A DNA stretch of 64,000 nt from Oscillatoria nigro-viridis PCC 7112 (lineage in GTDB: Bacteria > Cyanobacteriota > Cyanobacteriia > Cyanobacteriales > Microcoleaceae): positions 186,001 to 250,000 of the forward strand of contig NC_019763.1 of assembly GCF_000317475.1 (NCBI RefSeq), in the 5' to 3' direction. The position numbers were made by a program, and so were the translations under genes. The notes below the pieces were generated by a model that had not been told where the DNA came from, ran no database searches, and saw nothing but the letters and a program-made list of their open reading frames with translations. Shown here piece after piece: positions 25,201-32,947 of the stretch (the stretch's first letter is position 1; each line of letters begins with the position of its first letter).

Positions 25201-26166
25201 AAATGCTTCGCGCTTGTCATGATCTTCAATCATCGCTTGGCGCAATTTCATGGGGTCGCGTTGCAGTGCTGCCAGTCTTTGGGCTTCGGCTTTAGTTGTT
25301 GGTACTAAGTCTTGCCTTTGGGCTTCTTCGTCGAACCAAACTCCAGTAGACTGCCAGCTTGTTTGGGTGATGCCGATTTGACTGTTTTTGCGGTTTCCAA
25401 GGATGGCTTTTGGTAATTCGTAATCGCCACAAGGAATGAGTTCTTTGAGTTGTTTTTTATTGATGCCTTTGATGCTGGAACGGTCTAAAATAAGTTGAGG
25501 TTTGTTACCTTCAGAGTCGGCTAGTGAGCCGAGTAAATTGTCATCGGGACGGAGGGTTCCTTTAGCCAAAAAGCTGACTTGGGGTGAGGATTCTGTATTT
25601 TCTGAATTCCAACTGCGTAGCCAAGCGAAACGGAATTGGCTGGCTCGATTTTTCTCGCCGCCGATGCTTTTGAGTAATTCGGAACTGATTGCACCGTGAC
25701 AGTCTCCGGTTCGATATTTAGCATATTGCGGGTCGGTGAAATCAACAATTTTTACTCGCAGGTTGTCGCATTCTGATACGCCGGACATACAAGTGCTGAC
25801 TAGGAGGGAACCGTAGCGACAGGCGGTGTCTTTTTCGGTTACGAATAAGTCTCCTATCTTTTTGGCTAGGGTTTCGTCGCCAAAATAATAGCTGTTTCCA
25901 GATTGAAATATCATGCGTCGCTTGATGCCGTCTTCTGGGTCGTGGATGCTGGCGCGTAATTGGCTAGGATCTGGATTGGATTTGTCAAGTTTGACAATCA
26001 TTAATGTCTTCAGTTCGTCTGGTTGAAACATTGCTTGCAGAATCGAGTGGCGCAGGATTTCTGGGTTGTTGAAAAATTTGCCTGCATTTCGACCTTTGGC
26101 ATCAGTGTAAGCGGCATCAAAAACGGGTATTTTGAGTCCTTGTTCGGTACAAACTGTGGCGACCAT
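22282..26166 (-). CDS. Two-barrel (double-psi beta-barrel) RNA polymerase-like protein
   Basis: A 1294-residue protein starting at an ATG ten bases after AGGGAG. Four segments appear in the order found in single-chain two-barrel RNA polymerases (eukaryotic RdRP/QDE-1 and phage YonO). TGDCHGAISSELLKSI (about 153-168) resembles the DGxGxIS motif. QFRFAWLRSW...SFLAKGTL (about 177-205) resembles the QxR..G.KG first barrel. GECVQGRFPILNKDG (about 428-442) resembles the GR.P strand. GVIWFNPKDLEKFHQGDFDGDE (about 470-491) carries GDFDGD, the metal-binding motif of the second barrel. A charged helical linker separates the barrels (about 300-370). The ~800 residues after the catalytic motif match no domain I know. 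It could be a plasmid RNA polymerase or primase. Alternatively the motif is a coincidence in a large unknown protein. The nearest same-strand neighbours are xisHI. Confidence 0.6.
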   Translation of the reverse strand: MVATVCTEQGLKIPVFDAAYTDAKGRNAGKFFNNPEILRHSILQAMFQPDELKTLMIVKLDKSNPDPSQLRASIHDPEDGIKRRMIFQSGNSYYFGDETLAKKIGDLFVTEKDTACRYGSLLVSTCMSGVSECDNLRVKIVDFTDPQYAKYRTGDCHGAISSELLKSIGGEKNRASQFRFAWLRSWNSENTESSPQVSFLAKGTLRPDDNLLGSLADSEGNKPQLILDRSSIKGINKKQLKELIPCGDYELPKAILGNRKNSQIGITQTSWQSTGVWFDEEAQRQDLVPTTKAEAQRLAALQRDPMKLRQAMIEDHDKREAFLARLNERKLKEQQEKLSTTSNDEINGDSEENTEDKKRERQDIQMLKADKFGLMIGSPEFTNMAERWLASKWRNLATRGALSMTSAMALPCEDLPKGTVCANHLEEGECVQGRFPILNKDGLRIYQNVHAKNLENIPEETRAVMSKIKGVIWFNPKDLEKFHQGDFDGDEPFGIESQKIPQIAKQILPAQDGLFDFGEVVQAEKVPYTKARYREDDPEVREGKVKAGQRKFTTLEQIGVASSQNEVGIVALAIGKVAAALPNPGEDEKLFLKQQKRFIAALSIMEQYEVDYQKNSLRGKDAKEVKEKTNLNPDTLLEKVDEWCDKHKSCTYFFQYKGDERLYKQFPMPADFPNPVYVLAKEAVNPYWEQTRLIQRNRDEFQHILPPIPAHLIVSKDNRQQLDAAGIEYEKEGKELHVSYEYKNALVERGIQYRHSKENDLHWEENELQWAKDLVQRFQEDKSIIYDRTGSDIKARKEEMGKLYDSYRAEIDEIWETPERKTRAAHALFQATHTSDNLSKHRTICQKVAEDLEITFSLQEDYELVHEALPRDVYVLQVPFQKVKTKDGRTIDLPNQWKDALDSKGIEYEATAHPELPLVEFAFKNLPQSMVAKLDGKYGDNSNDHIDTDSLKVTNYSGNETRLLIVPPVDCRWIESQDKAGRGALVYKLFMDEISDALSNYRVNQIEVVNVKHPDNDYSEEDFSKSKWKDRKVTLQVGTINLPPTHEKYYRFQGTPIIQLDAKNLGTFSPESPKFPPGTTFEATLSPDKSGRSVMLKVDRESIRLPEIQLPSIDSPEVSQTSDLAKPAGNAIRSAIRPNGIAQNSSTYQPPKFQQEPASKPETAVNNGKGDTTNAKAENWRLSLQDTLFSVVSETYKQRRSQLHLPSDSTQHFKFGDNQWTAYVQPNGDCFVRNESKRTVFKANVHTGEVQIPLTEQAAARFQEMIVEREKDLAQSRTTLMPATESKPRELEMV

Positions 26167-26311
26167 GAGTTGATTTCTCCCTAGAATCGAGGTGTTATAA
26201 TAGGAATTGTTGAAACAGTTGGTAAGGCAGGTAAGAAAAGTCTATCTAAGCCTTAACAGGTTGAAACTCGGTCAAGTGTTGACCGTTGGAAGTGTTTTTG
26301 AGGTGATTGAA

Positions 26312-26542
26312 ATGGAACTAAAGGTTGATACAATTGTTAATCCGGCTCTGTTTGAAGATGAAGATACTGAGCTGGTGGAATTGACGATCGCTCCTGAAGA
26401 TGAGGATAAATACCCATTCGTGCGTCCCAGCAGTGCTCCTGCGGATTTGATGGACAGACCGGGGAGGGTTATTGAAGAATGGGAGAATATGGACTTCGAC
26501 GAGCGAATTCAGGCTGACCCTACATATATCGATAGGGTCTAG
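26312..26542 (+). CDS. Small acidic hypothetical protein
   Basis: The ATG at 26312 follows GAGGTGA by five bases and gives 76 residues. They are strongly acidic (FEDEDTELVELTIAPEDED) and end in PADLMDRPGRVIEEWENMDF followed by DERIQADPTYIDRV. The C-terminal part is duplicated downstream (26705-26831). The gene is divergent from the polymerase-like gene and shares its 145-bp upstream region. The function is unknown. Its acidity and small size would fit an inhibitor or adaptor, but nothing in the sequence proves it. Confidence 0.5.
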   Translation: MELKVDTIVNPALFEDEDTELVELTIAPEDEDKYPFVRPSSAPADLMDRPGRVIEEWENMDFDERIQADPTYIDRV

Positions 26543-26633
26543 GCGTAGGGGGACACATAGCAGAGGCATGGGGTGTTTGGTCCGATGGGGCGGCGGTAGC
26601 CGCCCTGATATGGCCTCTTGGTTTGGCTATGCC

Positions 26634-26653
26634 CAATGGAAAATTTTCCATTG
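26634..26653. repeat. CAATGG palindrome, copy 2
   Basis: Perfect copy of the 20-bp palindrome, with symmetry extended to 26 bp (26631-26656). It sits between the two copies of the duplicated acidic-protein tail. Confidence 0.85.
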
Positions 26654-26704
26654 GGCGAGCGGTTGGGGTGGGAATGTTGACGACTGTTACCCGTCCTTGC
26701 ACCC

Positions 26705-26831
26705 TCCTAGCGATCCACCAGATTTGATGGATAGGCCGGGGAAGGTTATTGTAGAATGGGAGAATATGAACTTTGATGAGCGAATTCAGGCTGACCCTAG
26801 TTACATAGAAAGGGTTTATTTATGGGTTTGA
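26705..26831 (+). pseudogene. Duplicated C-terminus of the small acidic protein
   Basis: Reads PPDLMDRPGKVIVEWENMNF, then DERIQADPSYIERVYLWV and stop. It matches the tail of the gene at 26312-26542, with mostly synonymous or conservative changes, but has no start or N-terminal half. The first copy ends earlier (RV-stop), so this copy may keep the original ending. A CAATGG palindrome lies between the two. Confidence 0.6.
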
Positions 26832-26980
26832 TTTAAGCAATCTGTCTTCAATTGCTCAATTGTTTGCTACTGGTGTATTAGTGCCAATCACATAAGGCCT
26901 TACTTTTATTTCTTAGTTTAAAGTACAGTGTCTTAATTTCAGCGAAGATAGAATAGAAGAAAAATTTTGGAATTAAAAGC

Positions 26981-27361
26981 ATGTCAGACGATTCATCTCA
27001 AATTTGGATTGTGACTGAAGTAGAGACCACTGAAAGTGTTGAAATTCTCCAAGGACAGCGGAGTAGCGATGATACTGGGGGTGGTTTTGGTCAGCGAGTG
27101 AAAGAACAAATAAAGACGACCGTCCAGCAGCGAGTTCCATTGGATGCAGCGGCTCTAAAAGTTCAAATGAATGGACTGCTGAAGGTCTTAGGTGATATTT
27201 CAACTGAGGCTAACCAACAAAATGGACTACAACTAGATGAAGTCGAACTATCCGTTGAAATCAATGGTGAAGGGCAGGTAAGCATCCTAGGCAATAGCGG
27301 AAAATTGGGGAACAAAGGGGCAATTAAGCTTAAGTTCAAGCGAACTACTACAAACAGTTGA
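26981..27361 (+). CDS. Trypsin-co-occurring domain (CU044_2847-like) protein, CBASS operon
   Basis: 126 residues. The sequence IWIVTEVETTESVEILQGQR, then GFGQRVKEQIKTTVQQRVPL, VQMNGLLKVLGDIS, LDEVELSVEINGEGQVSILG and GAIKLKFKR is the pattern of the small trypsin-co-occurring domain 1 family. These domains accompany trypsin- or caspase-like proteases in predicted NTP-dependent conflict systems. It opens a three-gene rightward operon and its stop is one base before the effector start. The molecular role is not established. It may link a sensor to the protease next to it. Confidence 0.7.
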   Translation: MSDDSSQIWIVTEVETTESVEILQGQRSSDDTGGGFGQRVKEQIKTTVQQRVPLDAAALKVQMNGLLKVLGDISTEANQQNGLQLDEVELSVEINGEGQVSILGNSGKLGNKGAIKLKFKRTTTNS

Positions 27362-27362
27362 A

Positions 27363-29141
27363 ATGGGACAAAACTGGGCAATTACGATCGGTATCAATGG
27401 TTATCGCAACTTGCAATCACTCAACTACGCCAAATTTGATGCCGAGGCAATGCAAGTATTTTTCCGGCAAGAACTCAATATCCAGACTGTTTATCACTTT
27501 GCTGATGATTCCTTGCCTATAAAGCAAGACTACGGTTCTGATCTGGACTCTCATCCTACTTACACAACTTTAAATCGTTTCTTTCGAGTGCGGTTTGAAG
27601 AGTCATTTTTGAAGTCAGGCGATAACTTGTGGTTCTTCTTTGCAGGGCATGGAAAACGTCATAAAGATCGGGACTATCTGATGCCGATAGATGTTGATCC
27701 TGGTGATGTTGAGAGTAGTGGCATTTCATTGCAGTACGTTAGTGAACGCCTGCGACGCAGTGGTGCCGATAACGTTGTTATGCTAATTGATGCTTGTCGA
27801 AGCGGAAACGGGCAAAGAGATGGTGTGGGCTTTGGGCAAGAAAAGCAGCAAGGTGTCATTAGCTTGTTCTCCTGTAGCCCAGGGGAATCTTCCTATGAGA
27901 TTAATGAACTACAACATGGATCATTCACCTATGCCCTGTTGGAGGGACTAAAAATTGAAGGAGAAAGCAACTGTGCGACCGTTGAACGGCTCTATCAACG
28001 TCTAAGGCAAAGGGTTCCTAGCCTGACCCAACAATACAGAAAGGTTCAGCAAACTCCTTATGGTGTAGTCGAACCACCAACTAAGTACCACCTCATTTTG
28101 TTGCCTCGCAAAGCTAATCTTACTGACATCGTGACACTGGAAAACGATGCTCTTCTGGCTGAAGTTCAGCAAAACTTCCAACTTGCAAAACAACTATGGA
28201 TTCGCGTACTAGCTGTTTCACCAACTAATTCAAAAGCAATTGAAGGGATTGAACGCTTAGCCCGTGTTGTACCTGCCGGATATGGCTCTGGTAAGACTGA
28301 TGTTCAGCATCCAGTAGGAACTTTCTTTGCAATCCGTCATCAGTCATTTGAACTATTAACAGTTCGTATTTCGGAGGAGTCCTTACCTGCTCATTTTCGG
28401 CATTACAAAATTCAACATATCGAGTTTTACCTATCATCTTTCTTCACAAACGGCGTTTGCGACCCCATTAGTGCTGTACAACAGAATAACAATCTCATAA
28501 ACGATTTTTTAGTGGTATTTCAAGCCAATCCAGAAGCAGTAATTGGTTACTATGGCATTGTTCACATTCCACTTCAGTTCTGTGCTGGTTATGCTGTCTC
28601 AACCTGGCCTAGGATTGCGTTATTTGAATTGGATCGCGATGTAAATTGTTGGTATGAGTTGGCTGGTGATGATAGTCCAAAACTTGACCTAAGCGTTAGC
28701 AATATCTCACGTCCAGCAAATGCTGTTGCCGTTGCCATTAGAATCGCCATTTCGTTTGACATTACCAAAAATGATGTGGACGATGTAGTGCCTCAGCCCT
28801 ATGAAGATATACAGATTAAGATAGGTAAGCGACGTATTGACGCGATCACCCATTACAGTCAGGTAAAGGAAGTCTGTAACGCTTTCCGGCAAGTCCTTGA
28901 TGATTTGCATACCCGCGTTGACAAGTCACTTATTGTGCATATCTTTTATTCTGGACCAGTTAGCCTTGGCTTCAGTCTCGGACGCCGAATCAGCCGAACG
29001 ATCCATCACCAGGTTATCGTCTACAACTACACATCTCATACAAGTCCACGGTATGCCTGGGGTGTTAAGATTAATAGTGCTGATTCACCTGAATCTAGGG
29101 TCATTTCGACTAAGTTGCTCATCCATGATACCTCAGAGTAA
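27363..29141 (+). CDS. Caspase-like protease with C-terminal SAVED domain (CBASS effector)
   Basis: 592 residues. Residues ~1-240 are a caspase/metacaspase domain with catalytic His96 in FFFAGHGK and Cys145 in MLIDACRSGNG, and a processing-type loop before LFSCSPGESSYEINE. A short helical link (about 255-295) resembles one TPR. The last ~170 residues match a SAVED domain (SLIVHIFYSGPVSLGFSLGR, then VYNY...PRYAWGVKI), which binds cyclic oligonucleotides. By analogy with known CBASS systems, a second messenger from the CD-NTase next door would bind SAVED and activate proteolysis in an infected cell. Both catalytic residues are present. The proteolytic target is unknown. Confidence 0.8.
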   Translation: MGQNWAITIGINGYRNLQSLNYAKFDAEAMQVFFRQELNIQTVYHFADDSLPIKQDYGSDLDSHPTYTTLNRFFRVRFEESFLKSGDNLWFFFAGHGKRHKDRDYLMPIDVDPGDVESSGISLQYVSERLRRSGADNVVMLIDACRSGNGQRDGVGFGQEKQQGVISLFSCSPGESSYEINELQHGSFTYALLEGLKIEGESNCATVERLYQRLRQRVPSLTQQYRKVQQTPYGVVEPPTKYHLILLPRKANLTDIVTLENDALLAEVQQNFQLAKQLWIRVLAVSPTNSKAIEGIERLARVVPAGYGSGKTDVQHPVGTFFAIRHQSFELLTVRISEESLPAHFRHYKIQHIEFYLSSFFTNGVCDPISAVQQNNNLINDFLVVFQANPEAVIGYYGIVHIPLQFCAGYAVSTWPRIALFELDRDVNCWYELAGDDSPKLDLSVSNISRPANAVAVAIRIAISFDITKNDVDDVVPQPYEDIQIKIGKRRIDAITHYSQVKEVCNAFRQVLDDLHTRVDKSLIVHIFYSGPVSLGFSLGRRISRTIHHQVIVYNYTSHTSPRYAWGVKINSADSPESRVISTKLLIHDTSE

Positions 29142-29153
29142 TTTCACATATTC

Positions 29154-30560
29154 ATGTACGACATCTCTGACGACTTACAAATTTTTTATGACACCCATGT
29201 TCGTCTTGGAACAATACGACGACAGCAACTTGCAACTTATCGAGACTTAAATATCACCCGACTAAAAAATGGTTTAAACGATCTTGCTAAAGAAACTGGT
29301 CGTCCGCACTCACATCCTTATGACTGGAAGAACCAAGGTGGGTATGCAATGCATACTCTCAACCAAGATCCGAAGGGTGACAATGACTACGATATTGACG
29401 TTTCACTAATTTTCCATAAAGATGAGATACCTGAAGACCCGCTTAAAGCACGGCAGCGTGTACGTGATGCGTTATGCAAACGCTGCACTAATTTCACAAA
29501 GGAACCAGAATCACGTACTAATGCAGTTACGATTTGGTATGCAGAAGGCTACCATATCGACTTTGCAATCTACCGCACCTATATAGACAACCTCGGTATA
29601 AAGCGTATTGAGCATGCCAGCACCGAGTGGAAACGGCGAGATCCAATGGAGGTTAACGACTGGTTTAGTAAATGTGTTGCGACACTAAGCCCGAAGGCCA
29701 GTCAAACTCTCGGTTACTATCCTAAAGTTGAAGATGGGCAAATGCGCCGCATTGTGCGATTTCTAAAACGGTTCTGTCGCTCACGAACTTCTTGGAGTCT
29801 ACCCGGTGGCATGATCGTGTCAGCACTAGTAGCCGAGTCTGGTATTTACACAGCGAACAGCGAGCGCGATGACCTTGCCTTGTACAACACTATGGTGGCA
29901 TTACGTAATCGACTAAAAGCCTCTTGCCACGTATACAATCCAGTCGATACTTCACAGGAACTGACAGGCAAAACTGAAGTATTAAACCAAGTCACTCGAC
30001 TTCGGGATCGACTCGATACTGCAATCAGTAAACTTAGCGTGTTATTTGACGAGTCAAAGTGTACGAGAGAGAAGGCGCGTTTTGCTTGGGACTGGATTTT
30101 TAATCATGAATTCTGGGCGAAAAAAGAAAGCACTAAAGGTACAATCAAGGCTGAGTTAAGTGCTGTAACAGGATACAGTGTTACAGTTCGCTGCGATCTT
30201 GCCAAGCGTGAGAATGGCCCAATTTATGAACAGTACTTGAGTGGAAGCTCTGTTTTACCTAAAGGCGTTGCACTCAAATTTTCAGTCATATCAACAAATG
30301 TCCCACCCCTCCCCCTCTACAGCGTGCAATGGATTGTTGATAACGAAGGAGACGAGGCAGGTGAGGCGAAGCAGCTTTACTGGGAAAGCAGTGATAGCGG
30401 AACCACAATTTGGACAAGCACTGCCTTTAAAGGTACTCACCGCATGACCTGTCAAATTAAGAAGGAGGGTCGAGTTATGGCGCAGGCGGTACACATTGTA
30501 AAGATCACAGCAAGCGGTAATTCTAGGATTTCGGGTAGTTCCAATCGTGGATTTGGCTAA
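29154..30560 (+). CDS. CD-NTase (cGAS/DncV-like nucleotidyltransferase) with AGS-C sensor domain
   Basis: 468 residues. The nucleotidyltransferase core has GGYAMHTLNQ (about 62-71), DYDIDVSLIF with Asp80 and Asp82, and the third acidic residue Asp136 in GYHIDFAIYR, so the metal site is complete. Downstream helices (about 190-340) complete the cGAS-like fold. The C-terminal ~125 residues (VTVRCDLAKRENGPIYEQYL, then PLYSVQWIVDNEGDEA) match the adenylyl/guanylyl and SMODS C-terminal sensor domain. It would make a cyclic di- or trinucleotide on phage infection and signal to the SAVED-caspase. It starts 12 bp after the effector gene. The nucleotide product cannot be read from sequence by eye. Confidence 0.85.
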   Translation: MYDISDDLQIFYDTHVRLGTIRRQQLATYRDLNITRLKNGLNDLAKETGRPHSHPYDWKNQGGYAMHTLNQDPKGDNDYDIDVSLIFHKDEIPEDPLKARQRVRDALCKRCTNFTKEPESRTNAVTIWYAEGYHIDFAIYRTYIDNLGIKRIEHASTEWKRRDPMEVNDWFSKCVATLSPKASQTLGYYPKVEDGQMRRIVRFLKRFCRSRTSWSLPGGMIVSALVAESGIYTANSERDDLALYNTMVALRNRLKASCHVYNPVDTSQELTGKTEVLNQVTRLRDRLDTAISKLSVLFDESKCTREKARFAWDWIFNHEFWAKKESTKGTIKAELSAVTGYSVTVRCDLAKRENGPIYEQYLSGSSVLPKGVALKFSVISTNVPPLPLYSVQWIVDNEGDEAGEAKQLYWESSDSGTTIWTSTAFKGTHRMTCQIKKEGRVMAQAVHIVKITASGNSRISGSSNRGFG

Positions 30561-30603
30561 AAAGTTCCTACTAACCTCAAACGAGGTAAGATGTCGCACC
30601 CCC

Positions 30604-30623
30604 TAATCGAAAATTTTCCATTG
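30604..30623. repeat. CAATGG palindrome, copy 3 (imperfect)
   Basis: TAATCGAAAATTTTCCATTG differs from the consensus at two left-arm positions. It lies in the 102-bp gap between the convergent CD-NTase and ThiF genes, where it could form a hairpin between the two transcripts. Confidence 0.7.
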
Positions 30624-30662
30624 GATCATTGGTTGGGGTGAGGTCGATGACGGATGCTGAAC

Positions 30663-31535
30663 TCAAGCATTAGATTTTAGTGCCACACAGACCGAATGCT
30701 GGGTAATGTAAAGCGATCGCGCCGTCCCACTCTCCAAATCAAAATAGGTCGCAAACCGCTTGAGATTGCCCGCAGCCATCCGGTACAAATAATCCGCCGC
30801 CTCAGCCGCCACTCGAACATTCACGCTCTCGCTCTGCACATTCAGCACTGCCATCTCAGCACAAGATAGGTTATTTGTCAACTCTTCAGGTTTCGGTTTC
30901 AAAAGGTCAGGAGCCAGGAGCACCGGAGATGGCAGCCTAGCACATCCCAGTACCCCAAAATTATAGAAGTCCGGGTCAGTTTCCAAAGAACTGCCCAGCA
31001 AAATTTGTCCCGCTGCTGCATGATTTCCGCAATCGAGATACCACACGCGGGGAATTTCAGAACGGCTGTAAAATTGGTTTAACTCCAGAGCCTGATTAAT
31101 TGCCGCTCTCCCGGCTGCTGTATCCACGCACCCCACCAGGATGGTCAGTTTGTCGTAGGCGTAGCGGATTAGCTTGGGGTCAAATACCTGCACGAAAGCC
31201 GTCGTGTCAACTCCCCAAGCGATAGAGTATCTCAACGCTAGAGCCTGCGCCTTGGGCAGTCCGATTTCCTTATCGCAGAAAGCTTGCCTGCTGATGTTGG
31301 CGAATTCAACTCGATCGGGATCTGCGATCGCAAATTGCACCTTTTTCCCCGACTTACCCAAACTCCGTGCCAGCCGTGCAATATGGTAAGACAGCCAAGA
31401 ACCCGTTCCTCCCGCCCCAATTAGCCAAAAATCAATCGAATCAGCTTGTCTGACAATCAGAGGCGAAGCTTCCAAATAATCATAATTAAACATGGGGTAA
31501 ATCTCCAAATCTTGTTTACAATTCGATTGGGTCAT
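30663..31535 (-). CDS. PRTRC system ThiF family (E1-like) protein
   Basis: Up to 290 residues. An ATG at 31493 with GGAG at good spacing would give 276 and is the likelier start. It has the E1/ThiF nucleotide-binding motif WLIGAGGTGSWLSYHIARLA, the IADPDRVEFANISRQAF segment with Asp and Arg for ATP binding, and LVGCVDTAAGRAAIN. This matches the ThiF-type protein of the PRTRC cassette (ParB-related, ThiF-related cassette). No UBA or E2 domain is attached. Family members adenylate the C-terminus of ubiquitin-like proteins. In PRTRC the substrate may be the small protein C. It ends the leftward cassette. Confidence 0.85.
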   Translation of the reverse strand: MTQSNCKQDLEIYPMFNYDYLEASPLIVRQADSIDFWLIGAGGTGSWLSYHIARLARSLGKSGKKVQFAIADPDRVEFANISRQAFCDKEIGLPKAQALALRYSIAWGVDTTAFVQVFDPKLIRYAYDKLTILVGCVDTAAGRAAINQALELNQFYSRSEIPRVWYLDCGNHAAAGQILLGSSLETDPDFYNFGVLGCARLPSPVLLAPDLLKPKPEELTNNLSCAEMAVLNVQSESVNVRVAAEAADYLYRMAAGNLKRFATYFDLESGTARSLYITQHSVCVALKSNA

Positions 31536-32247
31536 CTAACAAAGATGGCGCAACAGAACTGGAGTAGAATTTATCCATCAAATCGTCTTTTTCTCCACCA
31601 ACTGTGACATCTACAATGAAACTCGGTAATTCAAATATCCAGTCAGCCGGAACGTGCCAGAACTGTCGATAAACTCCCACGCGGCAAATAATTTCAGCGC
31701 TCGATTCAGTCACTCTCCCTAAAACTACGAAAATGCGGAAACCCCCTTCATCTGCATCATCTGCACTTGAGAAGAAAGCTGCCATCCGATTGTGCGAATG
31801 TACCTCTACAGTGGCGTTAATGTACGAAGAATCTAAACCGTATTCAATTGCTCTACATTTAGCAGAACTTTGCGTTTGCTCTGGAATTACGAGCCGCCAT
31901 TCTCCTTGGTCCTGATGAATGTGGAAAGTGATTTCTAACGGTGGTTCTGCAAGCGCGGCGATACAACTTTCTTTCCACATTTGGATGAGTATCTGTTGAG
32001 GGATTCGTCCGGGAGTTAATCGGACTAAAGGCTCAATCGGTTCTAATCCTCTGATTAACGCGGTAAAAATTTCCACCGGAATTATCACTTCTAATCCCAG
32101 TCTAACCGCTCTAACAAAGATGCCATTGCTGCCAATCAAATACTCGAACATACTGCTAGAGTGAAACGGCAGATTTTCTCCGAGTTTGACAATCTTATAA
32201 TCGACAAATTCTAAGTGGTAGTGATTCACTTTAGGTGGTTCAATCAT
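31516..32247 (-). CDS. PRTRC system protein A (JAMM/JAB-like)
   Basis: 243 residues. The C-terminal half carries a JAMM-type metal site, ATVEVHSHNRMAAFFSSADD, with Glu, His-Ser-His and the later Ser...Asp, followed by FRIFVVLGRV. JAMM proteases remove ubiquitin-like proteins in other systems. The N-terminal half (MFEYLIGSNGIFVRAVRLGL) fits PRTRC protein A. The start overlaps the end of the protein B gene (ATGATTGA) and the stop overlaps the ThiF gene, so the three are co-translated. Confidence 0.8.
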   Translation of the reverse strand: MIEPPKVNHYHLEFVDYKIVKLGENLPFHSSSMFEYLIGSNGIFVRAVRLGLEVIIPVEIFTALIRGLEPIEPLVRLTPGRIPQQILIQMWKESCIAALAEPPLEITFHIHQDQGEWRLVIPEQTQSSAKCRAIEYGLDSSYINATVEVHSHNRMAAFFSSADDADEGGFRIFVVLGRVTESSAEIICRVGVYRQFWHVPADWIFELPSFIVDVTVGGEKDDLMDKFYSSSVAPSLLDDPIEL

Positions 32248-32947
32248 CAGTTATTGCTGAAACTAATTTGGCAATTGTTTGGTTCGTGCTGACTAAATCT
32301 TTAACTGGGTAAGATGAACGTTTAACTGCTTTTTCGAGCTGCAAGCGCACGTCACTGGGTTGCGCCCTAGATTTGCCGTCACTCAAATGTCCGTTGAAGG
32401 GACTAGAGATGAACAATTCCCAAGCTTTTTTTATAGTATTGGGCGAAGCTACAGGCGGTTTATTATCTCCCCAGCAGATGCGTCCACAGGGTTGATAGGA
32501 ATGCAAATAGACGTTGGGCAGCGGAACGTGGAAAGCATCTGCTTCCGGGTCAAATTTAGAGCCTTTAATTGCCCAAACCCAGTAATCAGATTTCAACCCC
32601 AAGAACACCAATGCTGGTAAACAAACCAAGTGCTTTGATTCCAACAAATTTATTTCGTGTTTCTGAGGTAGCACGAATTTGATTGTCCATTCCCCGGCGC
32701 TGCCAGTTCCCCAACGTACTATCCCCGATTCAGGGTTTATCCAACCCGAATCAATGGGTGTATTGGCAAAAGCTGCTCGCAGAGTTGCTGGAGACAGACA
32801 TTTGTACTTGGAACTGTCCCCCGATTGATAGTGAAAAATGTAAGTACCGCCCTCAATAAAGAGAAGTTCGGCTTGAATAGTGGACAATTTTCGGGGGGCT
32901 ACCTCCAGTACCTCTCGAATTATTTCAGATGTAATGTCAGATTCCAT
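32240..32947 (-). CDS. PRTRC system protein B
   Basis: 235 residues. The segment LPALVFLGLKSDYWVWAIKG, then LPNVYLHSYQPCGRICWGDN and TIKKAWELFISSPFNGHLSD, is the pattern of PRTRC protein B (LPALVF, Pf.N....G.iC.G, WE.FF.S.FtH). Its biochemical role is not known. The gene overlaps the preceding frame by 28 bp and the protein A gene by 8 bp. Confidence 0.8.
   Translation of the reverse strand: MESDITSEIIREVLEVAPRKLSTIQAELLFIEGGTYIFHYQSGDSSKYKCLSPATLRAAFANTPIDSGWINPESGIVRWGTGSAGEWTIKFVLPQKHEINLLESKHLVCLPALVFLGLKSDYWVWAIKGSKFDPEADAFHVPLPNVYLHSYQPCGRICWGDNKPPVASPNTIKKAWELFISSPFNGHLSDGKSRAQPSDVRLQLEKAVKRSSYPVKDLVSTNQTIAKLVSAITDD

Noticed and set aside
30663-32247. ThiF-like and JAMM-like genes beside the CD-NTase as Cap2/Cap3 of a type II CBASS
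   Set aside because: They are on the opposite strand and in an operon with PRTRC proteins B and C. The ThiF-like protein is ~280 aa without an E2 domain, so they belong to the PRTRC cassette.
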